From Branchiostoma floridae (taxonomy: Eukaryota > Chordata > Leptocardii > Amphioxiformes > Branchiostomatidae), in contig NW_023365757.1 in assembly GCF_000003815.2 (NCBI RefSeq), forward strand, positions 84,670 to 114,321: a stretch of 29,652 nt of DNA. The letters are read 5' to 3'. Positions 20,174 through 29,063 of the stretch are shown piece by piece. Position numbers and translations under genes: made by a program. The notes beneath the pieces are model-generated. The model did no database searches and was not told the origin of the DNA. It worked only from the letters and a program-made list of their open reading frames with translations. Numbering within the stretch: the stretch's first letter is position 1; every line of letters begins with the position of its first letter.

Positions 20174-23100
20174 GTAAGTGGGACCAAGTTTTCTATTGCA
20201 GAGTGCATGAGTTTTGGTTCAAGAAGAATGTTTATGACAGTTGTTTAACTCGTAATGGCAGAAGTCGTTTCCGTGATCTAAGTAGCCTGTAGCCTAGATG
20301 TCAGACTGTCTAAAACTTAGTAAAACTTACTACTAAAAGGACTACAGTTCACACAGGCTTCCACGCTGGTGTTTGATGTTCATTTCGGAGGGAGGTTTGT
20401 GTCATATAATTTCGTTGTTGTTGTTGACATCAGGAGACGCTTATGGATGCGACAGTTGGATCTTTTGTAAAAGTATCTTTAGACAACCATAATCGGTGTC
20501 TCCAAATAACCGTCATCTCTTCTCCCCAAGAAGAAGTTATGATTCGGCTGGGTTTGGACGGCATTTATGCTTTTTTGTAGGGTTTTGTATTTTGCAGTGG
20601 TTTGTTTTGTTTTCGCTGGCCTGGACTCGTATAATTTTGTTATTTCTGGCCTCAAATCGCCCACTGAGTACTAGCTGTCCGATCCTATCTGGCACCCAGG
20701 GTACTGAGTACCCCGCCAAGTCGAACCACACTTTATATCAGGGCTTTAGTTTTATATTTACAGCAGAAAAGCAATGTAAACCTCACTCCCAAGTAGAGTT
20801 TGTGAAAAGAGCCCGGCCGACGCGAGGGCTTTCTACCAATAGATGTTTCATTCAAATGTAAATGAGTTAAGGATTTGTACACAAGTGTGAAATATGGTAG
20901 CCTATAATCTCCAAGCAGATCTACGAGATACTGTAAATGCATTCAAGTTTGCGGGGATTTAATTTCGCGGTAGCGGTACAAAAAAAATGACTTGAAAATG
21001 TTCGCAGTGGTTTCAAATTCGCTGTAAAGTGGCCACCGCGAAAACCACGAACATAAAACCACCGCGAACATTTCTGCATTTACAGTAGTTTTACATGCTG
21101 ACCGAAGGAGTGGACTGTTCAGGCTACCTTCGGGTCAGGACGTTAATCCTTTGCAGCTGGTAGGAGCCGCACATGGTAACGTTAGGATTTTGCACGGTAG
21201 TGTAGTCTGAAAGATAACCCCGGCGGAAGAAACATTCTTAGAACTATCCCGAAGGGAGTCTCTCTCTGGTCACCTACCTGATCAACGTCTACTCTCCTAA
21301 CGTTAAGCCGGACACAGCGAAAAAAAATGACAAAATAGAAAGCCCGATAAAAACGACTAAAAAAACGTTAAAAAACAGCCGGAGCCTAACCTCTGCTTGG
21401 AGAGTAATCAACACCTGCCTCAGAAATCTCCCGTGAATTTAATCTGTTCTTTCAGACACACAGCTAGACAACTGTCTACAGCAAGGCATTGCACTAATTA
21501 TTACATGTACTTGCTATTGGCTTTGTAGTTATTTTCATCTTCAATACAAAGATTGCACCTTGTTGACACTTATCACACAACAAATTGAACAATAGCCGAC
21601 TAATTAGTTACCAGTTTGATCTTAGGCTGTCTGTTGCTTCTCAGAGTATGTACGTGACAGGCCTAGGGTGATTACCATAACATCTTGCTTTAAATGATAC
21701 AACAATGTCTTCAAAACACTTAAACAGTGCATTTCCATTTTCTCTTACACCTACTGACTGGCAAAATACACCAGATGATTATCAGTAGACTGGATAATAG
21801 GTTTAATACACTAGCCTCCTTCGCAGACTTTCGAGCGAGGCTGTTGTATATTTTCTGTGTGTGTGTGTGTGTGTAGTTTCAAACTTAGCTTTAGGTGCTC
21901 TAAACAATGCAATAATAATGCCGGTGAATGGAGTTTTAATACCAAGACAGAGAGTTTGCCTAGACAAGTACTAGTAATAGTTTGTCTTAGAAGGGAGTTG
22001 AAACCCTTTCCCTGCATTACAGAACTTTTGGCAACTTTGAAACTAGCGACCGGCGGCCCCCTCATAATATAAAAGTAGCCTCGCTCGAAGTCTATGAAAG
22101 AGGCTCCCGCACATATCAACATCATGAAATCTTGCTTGTGTAAGTCATTTTTTAAAAGTCAATTATGGATCATTAAACGCAGGTGCAGACATTAACTTCA
22201 AACCCGGCTTCAAGCGAGAAGAAGACGGCTGGGTACACCATATCGCACACATTGGTCCAGCACTGTACACCGCTGCCATCCGCGGGCATGTAGCTGTAGT
22301 GAGCCTGCTGCTCCGCGAGGGGGCGTCCGTGGTGCAAAGAACAAGTTCAATGGCGCCTCTTCATATCGCAGCGATGAAAGGTAGGTACAGTGGTTTGTAT
22401 TGTACTAGTAAATAGTCATCTGTAAGAGCATTGATGACATTCACGCGCGCAACAATTTTCGGCCGTAGATTTGAATTGCTGAAATCGAATGCCAAAGTTA
22501 AGTTCCAACGTCACAGAAAATGTGAAAGAACAAAAATGAACATCTAGTGTTTGATATACTTGTTTGTTTGCTTTACTTCACTCGACGTGTTCAGTCATTT
22601 GTTCAACCCTTTTAATTAATTAAAATTTCTGAAGGCAACTTTTTCTTGCCAAACTTTTGTTTTTTTTCGCAACGTCTAACGTTAGGAAAAATACATGAGC
22701 GTCAACCAAGTGCTAGACAAGCGCACAAAATAAGGAAATTACTTGTGACAATTTGTCAGATCAAGGAGGTTAAAGAATCACTTTAACCTCCTTGGTCAGA
22801 TTTTGCGTCGTAAACAAGGGCGTTAAAATACCCTTTGCATTTATTATCATTGGGGGGTGGGGGTGGGATTTTCAACATGGGTTAAGGTTCCCTATGCTAG
22901 GATCCGGAGTTTTCCCTTTACCTGCATAGAGAACCCTAACCCCTTTTGAAATTCGTGAACACCTAACACCCACACCCCTCCCCAAATACGCCTAGAACTC
23001 TTTCGTGAAAGGCAATATCTACATTATGTATTTATCTTGCCAAAAAGCAGCTACTCAACTAACTGGATATGATTTCGGACAGATTTGCTTGAGTAATTAC

Positions 23101-25226
23101 GTCTAGGAGAGAAAAATACACAACATGTATTACCGACGTATCTTTCTTGTGTCGCAAATCAAACTTAGGGTTCACAGAGATAGTGGACTTGCTGGTGCAG
23201 CATGGTGCAACAGTAGACGTACGGGACGGCTGGCTGTATACACCGCTCATGTATGCTTGCGACGCCAAAAGTGCGGACACAGTTCGGCGACTGATTGAGC
23301 TTGGAGCAAGAACGGACTATCTCGAGGATTATTTAGCAAAGGGGCAAGTGTCACGTCTTTTGATCAGGCTATAGAATGTAGCCTCCATAGCAGGCTCTCT
23401 GGGGCCTTTTTTGCTCATAATACACTTTTGCTAGCATTTCCCCGGTAGCGAAACTCACCTCTAAGCCGGCTTCACTCCTCTGGCAGCTTTTGATACTATC
23501 TTATGCTACCGTAGGATCTGCTTGGAGATTAAGCAAAAGTGTATTATGAGCAAAAAAAGGCCCCCGGAGAGCCTGCTTTGGCAGGGTAATAGAATGAGGG
23601 ATGTTACGAATCATGTATAAGAAGCATGCGTACAAACTCCAAAAGAAAGCAGGACCTACGTATACAGATCGATCGGCTTGTAGTTTGTTTTTATCTTTCA
23701 GCCAGATCGTGTGTGAGTAGCTTGATGCCATACGACTTCTACCTGGGCTCCGGCTTTTTGTTTTGTGGAAGCGTGTGAGGGGCCCCGTAGTACTCTCCAA
23801 GCAGAGGTCTGGCTCCGGCTGTTTTTGACGTTATTTTAGGTGTTGGTATTGGGCTTGCTATTTTGTTCCGTTATCTTTGTATTTTCGAGACAATTAGAAA
23901 ACGGAGTTGAAAGTCCGATAAAAATTAAAGCGCCTAACCAAACGTCAAAAAACAGCCGAATCGCAGCTTGGAGAGTACGTCGTCGTAGTGGCATATAGTC
24001 GCGAAAGAGGATTCTCTTGATCTCTTTCCCTCCTACCGCCACCCCCCCCCCCCCCAACCCCACCATCTCTCTCTATATATATATAGGCATTGTGTATGTT
24101 TTGTACCACATGTAGTACTTTTTTGATACACGTGCAAGAACCCTTATGATCATAACATCGAAATTTTAAATCATGTCTCGATTAAAACTTTGAGACTGTG
24201 CGTGATGTATAGTGGCATTGTGTTAGGCTCTACCAAATCTTCAACCAGATCCACGGTGCGTAATGTATGGTATCAAACTTCCCGTAGGTGCCCGTTTGAC
24301 TCCCTTAGCCGGCTATACTCCCTGGCCAGCTTTGATACTATGTAATGGCACCGTAGGATCTGCTTGGAGATTAGGTTCTACCAGGCTATACGGGTCGCTG
24401 AATAATAGTAGACATCTGCTAAATAGACAGTCGCACACATTGTAGACAGTCATTTCCTAAATGAGTTCTATCTTCAATTAGGACGGGAAAAGTAACCGAT
24501 GGCCACAAAGAGTGTCTGAAGCTGATAGAGGAGGCGAAGAAGACAAAGCTGTTAAGATGCTGCAACCCCAAGTGTGGCAAACCTGGCGACGGGTAGGTTG
24601 TGCTACTACCCCTGTCACATGTAGCGAAAATCGATCGGACGACGAGTCTGTGAGCTCTAAATTACGAGGAGGCATGACCCTGACGGGAAGGGGGGAACTC
24701 TGCCATTTCTTCGTCGGCATTAGGGTTATGCCTCCTCGTAATTTAGAGCTCGCAGACTCGTCGTCCGATCGATTTTTGCTACATGTGAGGAGGGTACACG
24801 GACAGTTCCATGCACTTTGCCTAAGAAGATATCCTTTTTACCCGCCATATGTGCAAATATTGTTATTGACCAAAATAATTTACGTTTCCAACTGAATTTC
24901 AGACGTTAAACCGAGGAGTGAGTGTGTGTGAGTGTAGAATGCAAACAAATTGAAGAAAAATTCTGAACAGTTATTTATCTATCCTGTACAGGTCAACCCT
25001 TGAACTGTGTGGCAAGTGCAAGCTGACCCGCTACTGCAGCCGTGACTGTCAGGAGCAGCACTGGTCTGTCGGACACAAGAAGTGCTGTGGGCATGACGTG
25101 TACAATGACGAAGAAGAAACTGACCCCCTTCAACAACTAGTTTCGTTAATGACAAATCACATCCGACACTTCGGATCCGAATCACTGGAAGCACTCAGTG
25201 CAGTTTTACCGTCGGCGCCACAGTAA
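20014..25226 (+). CDS. Ankyrin-repeat and MYND zinc-finger protein, five-exon model
   Basis: Exons are 20014-20173, 22183-22380, 23169-23343, 24482-24592 and 24992-25226; phases 1, 1, 2, 2 join cleanly into 292 residues. Residues 1-31 are acidic (13 D/E). About four ankyrin repeats follow at roughly 32-62, 78-107, 108-138 and 139-173. Residues 178-200 form a lysine-rich linker. A MYND finger spans about 205-247 with ligands C205, C209, C221, C224, C230, C234, H243 and C247. There is no signal peptide or membrane segment, so the protein should be intracellular. In this class ankyrin repeats and MYND fingers both bind proteins; the partner is unknown. It resembles the ANKMY/ZMYND style but is much shorter than vertebrate ANKMY2, so no symbol is given. 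Sister first exons lie at 17114 and 29586. Intron 3 uses a GC donor. Confidence 0.8.
20929..21087. mobile_element. MITE with ACTGTAAATGCA ends, copy 2
   Basis: It begins TACTGTAAATGCATTCAAG and ends TGCATTTACAGTA, with interior TTCGCGGTAGCGG and CACCGCGAA motifs. It is 159 bp, a shortened relative of 16778-16994. Confidence 0.8.
21812..22106. mobile_element. Foldback MITE in intron 1
   Basis: The left arm AGCCTCCTTCGCAGACTTTC (on to GAGCGAGGCT) is matched in reverse by the right arm 22077-22105 (AGCCTCGCTCGAAGTCTATG on to AAAGAGGCT). Inner inverted matches (AGTTTCAAACTTAG / TTTGAAACTA) extend the fold. There is a GT microsatellite at 21856-21874. The element ends about 77 bases before exon 2. 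Confidence 0.8.
21856..21874 (+). repeat. GT microsatellite
   Basis: About nine GT units, inside the foldback element. Confidence 0.95.
22183..22380 (+). CDS. Exon 2: ankyrin repeats 1-3 (part)
   Basis: The acceptor is TTAAACGCAG|GTGCAGAC and the donor is ATGAAAG|GTAGGT. At 198 bases it codes for 66 residues, twice the 33-residue ankyrin length, in phase 1 at both ends. It could be duplicated or skipped without frame loss. Ankyrin signatures are ALYTAAIRGHVAVVSLLLRE and MAPLHIAAMKG. An unusual insert, KPGFKREEDGWVHHIAHIG, separates repeats 1 and 2. Confidence 0.85.
22762..22794. repeat. 14-bp hairpin with 5-base loop
   Basis: CAAGGAGGTTAAAG and its exact reverse complement are separated by AATCA. 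CAAGGAGGTTAAA also occurs at 16743 in promoter A, so it is probably an element terminus. Confidence 0.85.
22851..22985. mobile_element. Imperfect foldback element
   Basis: The left side, TTGGGGGGTGGGGGTGGG to CCCTATGC, pairs loosely with the right side, GCATAGAGAACCCTAACCCC to CCTCCCCAA. It is a G-rich/C-rich inverted repeat with a short centre. Confidence 0.65.
23169..23343 (+). CDS. Exon 3: ankyrin repeats 3-4, ending at a GC donor
   Basis: The acceptor is AAACTTAG|GGTTCACA. The frame reads GFTEIVDLLVQHGATVDVRD, then WLYTPLMYACDAKSADTVRR and LIELGARTDYLEDYLAKG. If not spliced, it stops at 23372-23374 soon after. The first GT donor (CAA|GTGTCA) is in phase 0 and does not fit exon 4. The GCAAGT immediately upstream (AAAGGG|GCAAGT) is in phase 2, which exon 4 needs. 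Confidence 0.75.
23389..23577. mobile_element. Foldback element with 44-46-bp arms
   Basis: The left arm (23389-23432) starts AGCAGGCTCTCTGGGGCC and runs to ATAATACACTTTTGCT. The right arm (23532-23577) is its reverse complement with two extra bases and one or two mismatches. The inner 100 bases, ending GTAGGATCTGCTTGGAGATT, recur near 24288-24377 without the arms. Confidence 0.85.
23791..23977. mobile_element. MITE with TACTCTCCAAGC ends
   Basis: It begins TACTCTCCAAGCAGAGGTCT and ends AGCTTGGAGAGTA. The inner parts GGCTGTTTTTGACGTT and AACGTCAAAAAACAGCC extend the inverted match. It is 187 bp. Related ends occur near 17342 and near 21427, so it is a family with several partial copies in this window. 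Confidence 0.8.
24042..24055 (+). repeat. Poly-C tract
   Basis: A run of 14 C, followed a few bases later by TCTC and TATA simple sequence. Confidence 0.9.
24482..24592 (+). CDS. Exon 4: linker and first zinc-ligand pair of the MYND finger
   Basis: The acceptor is TTCAATTAG|GACGGG and the donor is GCGACGG|GTAGGT. The correct frame starts with the last base of a codon (phase 2) and reads TGKVTDGHKECLKLIEEAKK, then TKLLRCCNPKCGKPGDG. CNPKC supplies the first two zinc ligands. A longer frame through this exon in another phase (starting MSEADRGG) is a shadow; it lacks the cysteines and reads through the donor. Confidence 0.8.
24593..24991 (+). other. Intron 4 (399 bp) containing a long inverted repeat
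   Basis: From GTAGGT to CCTGTACAG. Nearly half of the intron is the foldback at 24617-24786. Confidence 0.75.
24617..24786. mobile_element. Foldback element with 65-bp arms
   Basis: The left arm (24617-24681), beginning ACATGTAGCGAAAATCGATC, is repeated in reverse at 24722-24786 with about four mismatches and a 40-base centre. It begins 25 bases after the exon 4 donor. A shorter diverged match to the arm lies near 9470-9500. Confidence 0.9.
24992..25226 (+). CDS. Exon 5: rest of the MYND finger and C-terminus
   Basis: The acceptor is ATCCTGTACAG|GTCAACC, phase 2. The frame reads STLELCGKCKLTRYCSRDCQ then EQHWSVGHKKCCG, giving C-x2-C, YC-x3-C and H-x3-C, the diagnostic second half of a MYND finger. 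A 45-residue tail beginning HDVYNDEEETDPLQQ, acidic at first, ends at TAA 25224-25226. Confidence 0.9.
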
Positions 25227-25577
25227 ATGGCTGATAATTCCACATGAAGCATTTGTGATAACAAGATACCATTACAGCCACATCGTGTAGTGAAAACTTA
25301 GTGACATGTTTCTCACCATTGTTACTAGATCTAGTACTGGCGTCTCTATTTAGAAAGTATCATGCTATGTTTTCTTATTGTTGTTTTTCACACGTGTATT
25401 CCGTCCAGAGGGACAAGCGCTTTTATACTTTCGATTTGCTAATTTGGTAGGAAAAAAGTAAGGACGTTAACTTGTAACATGGAAAGTGGGATTTTTTTAA
25501 CCAAGTCACTTTTGTAGTAACAAATTAACACGGAAAGTAGGGTTTTCTTTACAAAGCCACATTTTAGTAATCGCTTC

Positions 25578-25781
25578 TAGCCTGGGTGCCAGACTGTTGC
25601 AAGGACCTACATATATACGCCGGCCTACTCCTCGGCTTCAGAGCCTACAGGCTTCAAGGAAACCGAGGGTCTAACTCAAAGGAGGGGAGGGAGTGATAAA
25701 AAAAAACATTGGGGACATGTTGGCCATAGAGGCAAGGAGTTTGCCTGTGTAGACCCTGGAAACAGTCTGGCATCCAGGCTA
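25578..25781. mobile_element. MITE with GCCTGG ends in the 3' UTR
   Basis: It starts TAGCCTGGGTGCCAGACTGT and ends ACAGTCTGGCATCCAGGCTA, a 20-bp inverted repeat with one mismatch. TA at both ends may be the target duplication. It is 204 bp and non-coding. Confidence 0.85.
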
Positions 25782-25837
25782 CCTCTTTTCCTTTTTTATT
25801 TGTTAACGTTGTTCAATCCTTGTATAGTGTTTCACCT

Positions 25838-25843
25838 AATAAA
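25838..25843 (+). terminator. Polyadenylation signal AATAAA
   Basis: Canonical hexamer about 610 bases after the stop codon, with GT-rich sequence 25-45 bases downstream. Confidence 0.55.
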
Positions 25844-25860
25844 AGTAACAAAGAAGGCTG

Positions 25861-26534
25861 ATGAGTTATGATGTGGTTGTAATAAGCTGGGGAAATGTTT
25901 AATCATCTTTTATTACTGCAAGCTGTTATGGGTGTCTTCCTTGTTGGTAGTTACCTTTTGGGCGTGAGTGAGGTCAATCAATTGTCTTGTGAATACAACG
26001 TAATGTTATGCAAGGACTCCTAGATACCCTAAAACAAGTACTGCATGGTCTATGTGACCCATTTTCCATCCCTAGTGCTCAAGCTATCCCTATACCAAAT
26101 GTTAGATCATGGCTTTTTCATGGCACTCGATTCAAAATATGCAATTTTGGTCATATGGCAAGAACATACCAAATTTAACCATTTTTTTAAAGTGATGTAC
26201 ACCATAAGTAAAAATGGGATCCTGTGGGCACATATTGTGCGCACCCTCATACCAAATTTCAGGTCATTCGGTTTTTATACAAAGGCACGAAGCCAAAACT
26301 ATATATTTTTAGTGTTAAATGGCAAAAAATTCTAAAATTCATCAATTTTCAAGTTCTGTACGTCCGAAGAGAAAGTGATTGGTACTGTGGTCACTTGAAG
26401 TGTGAAAGTTTATATATAGAAGATTAAACTGGCACTGAAGTAGCAGTGGCTTGTTATTATAATCTTCTTATGTACCTTCTCGATTGGAAAAATTAGAATT
26501 CGACAAGAATAGTCCATATTACCGCTCTCATATA
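25861..26534. other. Intergenic, no gene recognised
   Basis: AT-rich. Frames of 67-96 codons near 26045-26427 lack splice context or any family motif. The phrase ATACCAAATTT recurs (26093, 26168, 26250), hinting at an old, decayed repeat with a period of about 80 bases. Confidence 0.5.
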
Positions 26535-26891
26535 TTTGTCACACCCGGAGCAATCAAGAAGAAGGTTGCGATCCCCACACCCAACATCTGCTTGAAGCAG
26601 CAGGCGGTGTGAAGCCACACATGGTAGTGATGATAGCAGCCAAACGCAAGAAGCACACATGCCGAAGGGCGAATATCAATGCTTCATTCGCATATTTGAG
26701 CACCATTTACTAACGCTAGAGTAGTATTTGTATAGCATTGTATAGATAAATATCACCGGAAAATGTAGTGATGAAATAGAAAACTAACTTTTCAAACTTC
26801 TTTTTCTAAACCTTTACGCTCTCTTGCTCTCATGACGTACCAAAACAAAGGCTCACGTGACCAAACTCCTCCCCATTCGTCTTCGTCTTCA
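26535..26891 (+). promoter_or_regulatory. Distal promoter of the third ankyrin-MYND copy, split by an insertion
   Basis: Its blocks match the 19641-20013 promoter in the same order (TTTGTCACACCCGG at 26535, the 40-base block at 26569, AGCAGCCAAACGCAAGAAGC at about 26636, TTTACGCTCTCTTGCT at 26813, TGACGT at 26833). CACGTG at 26854-26859 matches the boxes of promoter A. The promoter breaks off at CGTCTTCA (26891), where a 2651-bp insertion begins, and resumes at 29543, only about 43 bases before the ATG. Confidence 0.6.
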
Positions 26892-27370
26892 GGTCTCATT
26901 CCGGACTTTTGCTCTCTCATTGAAAACAACGTATTATTATGCAACTTTAATGGGCGAAAATCCAATAAAGAAACCGTTCTGCTGGAGATGTTTTAATTTC
27001 TATTACAAGAGCACTTATCCAGTAATCAATAAAAAAAATACCCTCAAAATCTGACCGATGGATCGATTTTTATAATATCTATAACTGCACAGAAAAACTA
27101 TCCAGGAAGTGGGGCTTTCCTTCAGTGACCCGCTTACCGCATTACTCAGGACAAACAAACGTACACGTCCGAGAATCGCCCGAATGCCGAAACTTTTCCA
27201 ACCGATCCTGTCAGAAATACACAACCTTTCATCTCAAATCCTTCGATATGACATGGGGGCGATAAAAGGCAATTTATCACCTACATAAACACACGATTTT
27301 GGGCCCCATTTATATTTTGGAAGGATCTACGTTTGAGTGTCCACCGGCGGAGTAATACCGGAACGAGACC
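26892..27370. mobile_element. 479-bp TIR element, left copy
   Basis: It begins GGTCTCATTCCGG and ends CCGGAACGAGACC, a 13-bp TIR with one mismatch. TTCA precedes it (26888-26891) and TTAA follows it (27371-27374). By eye it is identical over its full length to 29064-29542. A 69-codon minus-strand frame inside is present in both copies but has no recognisable motif. Confidence 0.85.
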
Positions 27371-27461
27371 TTAATTCCGTCGATTATTAAGATGTCTTGG
27401 CAAACAAAAGAATACTTGTCCCCCAATAATCTCTGAAAATATTTCCGTCTCAAGTCAAACC

Positions 27462-27474
27462 GTTACCTAGCAAC
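27462..27474. promoter_or_regulatory. RFX X-box match GTTACCTAGCAAC
   Basis: It fits GTNRCC-N(0-3)-RGYAAC exactly, with a 1-base spacer. It lies about 45 bases before a TATA-like CATATAAG, the usual position relative to ciliary-gene promoters. Function is inferred. Confidence 0.4.
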
Positions 27475-28350
27475 GCCTCAAGAAACGTCGCCCACATCTT
27501 GCCGCATATAAGAAGCGCCCCCTACCCAACTCTAGTAAAAGTACAATTTTTTGAAAAGAACTTTAATTGCTATTTTGACGTGTCGGAGCAGCAATTAAAA
27601 GTGCTTGCTTTACACTATGGGTTAGAATGATATGCTATGTCCATCTGGTTTTCATTTAAACCGGAAGAGAATGCAAGAAATGGCTTTTTTCGATACTAAA
27701 CCACGTGTGTATGCTGCTGGAAGAAAGGGGGAGTAACTGTAAGGGCATTTAGATAAAAATCGAATCGGAATTAGCCCCCAAAACCAAAGACATTCACATA
27801 TCACGAACAGCTGTAAAGCCAAGCCTCTACAATAGCCAAAGTAGCTACCCGCGTTTAGAAAAGAAAGAGAAATGCTGCTGATAGTCCAGGTAGCGCGCTG
27901 TAGAAGTCAGTCTAAAGAAGGGATGGGCAATGTCTTACTGAGATAGCGCGGTGTTCAACTTATAAATTCGCGATCAGGTTGGCCCAAAAGTAGCTTTTCC
28001 ACCTTGGCGACTAGGAGAACGGTAAATGAAATCACATTGACACCAAATTGTAGCACTCAGAAAGGAAGGTGAGCTTAAGGGACGGGACCTATCACAGAAC
28101 AAAATAAGAACTTTTACAAGGAGAGTTAGAATACTGCCCAGGTATCAATTTTTCATCACACCTGGCTAGAAATTCGCTTAAATATTACTATTTTGCGATC
28201 CGGATGTCCGAGTGTAGAAATTCGCGTCATGTAGACTTCGTTTGGGGTTTTATCCTTTCTTTTTCATAAAGGAGGGGGGGGGGTTGCAGAGTAGCGGGGA
28301 TTCGTGTCCCTGTCCGGTGGCCATGCTTAGCTAAGTGTGGGTGTGTTTGC

Positions 28351-28374
28351 GGGGAGGGGGGGGGGGGAAGGGGG
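28351..28374 (+). repeat. G-rich tract
   Basis: GGGGAGGGGGGGGGGGGAAG followed by GGGGG contains four or more G runs and could form a quadruplex. Confidence 0.7.
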
Positions 28375-28923
28375 TGGTAAAAAAAAGCAACAACACAGGT
28401 TTCGGTCAGAAAAGTCGAAGTACCGGATACATATCGGTTAGTTGTATAGTCAGTTTAACCTACTTTCAAGCATACGATTTTGGGAGAAGCAGAATAGCAG
28501 AATACAACAAGAGTTAATATCGTGCCTGACACAGCATAGCGCGTCGTTTTGTCTTGTATTGGACGCTGTCCCTGACACTAGAACACAGACAGTACTCATT
28601 TTTCTTTGTTTTGCTGTTCTGTGGGTCATTGAAAGAGACACAACTTCGGCCTGACATCTAATATCTGTATTTGACGCTTACACAAGTGGTCCGCGAAAAT
28701 AGGTTTACAATATAAGGGGTATTTCTATAGATTCTGTGCGTATGTGCTTGTCGGGAAATGCTTTATAGACGCCTTACACGATCCAGATAGCTTCCCAATA
28801 TGTCTCCATCTTACTAATGCACTTTTTCTGGCATTTTCGTAACTCTAGATGATTGCAAATCCTTCTAATACAGGTAAAATAAAAATAAGAAGTAAATCAA
28901 CCCCACGAAATATGGTCTCGTCC

Positions 28924-28937
28924 GTCACCATGGTAAC
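28924..28937. promoter_or_regulatory. RFX X-box match GTCACCATGGTAAC
   Basis: A palindromic X-box with a 2-base spacer, inside CCGTCACCATGGTAACGG. It lies in the carried segment, 127 bases before the right element copy. Confidence 0.4.
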
Positions 28938-29063
28938 GGATAGAGTTACGCAATGTAACGAACCCTCAAAAATCGTAGATTAAATCCTGGGTAATCATTG
29001 TTTTGAAATTTTTGCCCTAGCTCAAATCGTTGATTTTTAAGGAATATTTTTCATTTTTATTAA

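Larger units (their letters stand above)
20174..22182 (+). other. Intron 1 (2009 bp), rich in repeats
   Basis: The intron runs from GTAAGTG to AACGCAG. It contains a stretch similar to the intron of the preceding copy (about 20500-20735), a MITE (20929-21087), a partial element ending in CTCTGCTTGGAGAGTA (to about 21427) and a foldback element (21812-22106). No further exon is recognised. Confidence 0.7.
22381..23168 (+). other. Intron 2 (788 bp)
   Basis: GT at 22381 and CTTAG at 23164-23168. It holds a small hairpin (22762-22794) and an imperfect foldback sequence (about 22851-22985). There is no exon in it. Confidence 0.75.
23344..24481 (+). other. Intron 3 (1138 bp), predicted GC-AG intron
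   Basis: It begins GCAAGTG and ends TTCAATTAG. It contains two inverted-repeat elements (23389-23577, 23791-23977), a C-tract (24042-24055), a TA-rich microsatellite (about 24067-24086), and a second copy of the inner part of the first foldback at about 24288-24377. Confidence 0.65.
25227..25860 (+). other. 3' untranslated region
   Basis: No frame continues after the stop. The first well-placed AATAAA is at 25838-25843, followed by GT-rich sequence (GATGTGGTTGTAAT near 25870), so cleavage near 25860 is likely. A 204-bp TIR element (25578-25781) lies inside it. Confidence 0.55.
27371..29063. other. 1.7-kb segment carried between two TIR elements
   Basis: It begins and ends with TTAA, directly against the two element copies. 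No exon or transposase is recognised. It contains two perfect RFX X-box matches (27462-27474 and 28924-28937), a TATA-like CATATAAG (27505-27512) and two G-rich tracts (about 28262-28284 and 28351-28374). It has no counterpart in the sister promoters and so appears foreign to this locus. Confidence 0.6.

Noticed and set aside
23147-23374. Exon 3 as a stand-alone 75-residue gene from ATG 23147
   Set aside because: The upstream part lies in the intron. The ankyrin sequence joins exon 2 in phase at AAACTTAG.
24512-24895. 127-codon frame starting MSEADRGG
   Set aside because: It is a different phase of exon 4, reads through the donor into the foldback, and lacks the CNPKC zinc ligands found in the correct frame.
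26045-26335. 96-codon frame in the intergenic region
   Set aside because: Biased, low-information composition, no family motif and no splice or promoter context. Probably part of a decayed repeat.
27015-27224. 69-codon minus-strand frame present twice (also 29187-29396)
   Set aside because: It is duplicated only because the 479-bp element is duplicated; no motif or initiation context supports it.
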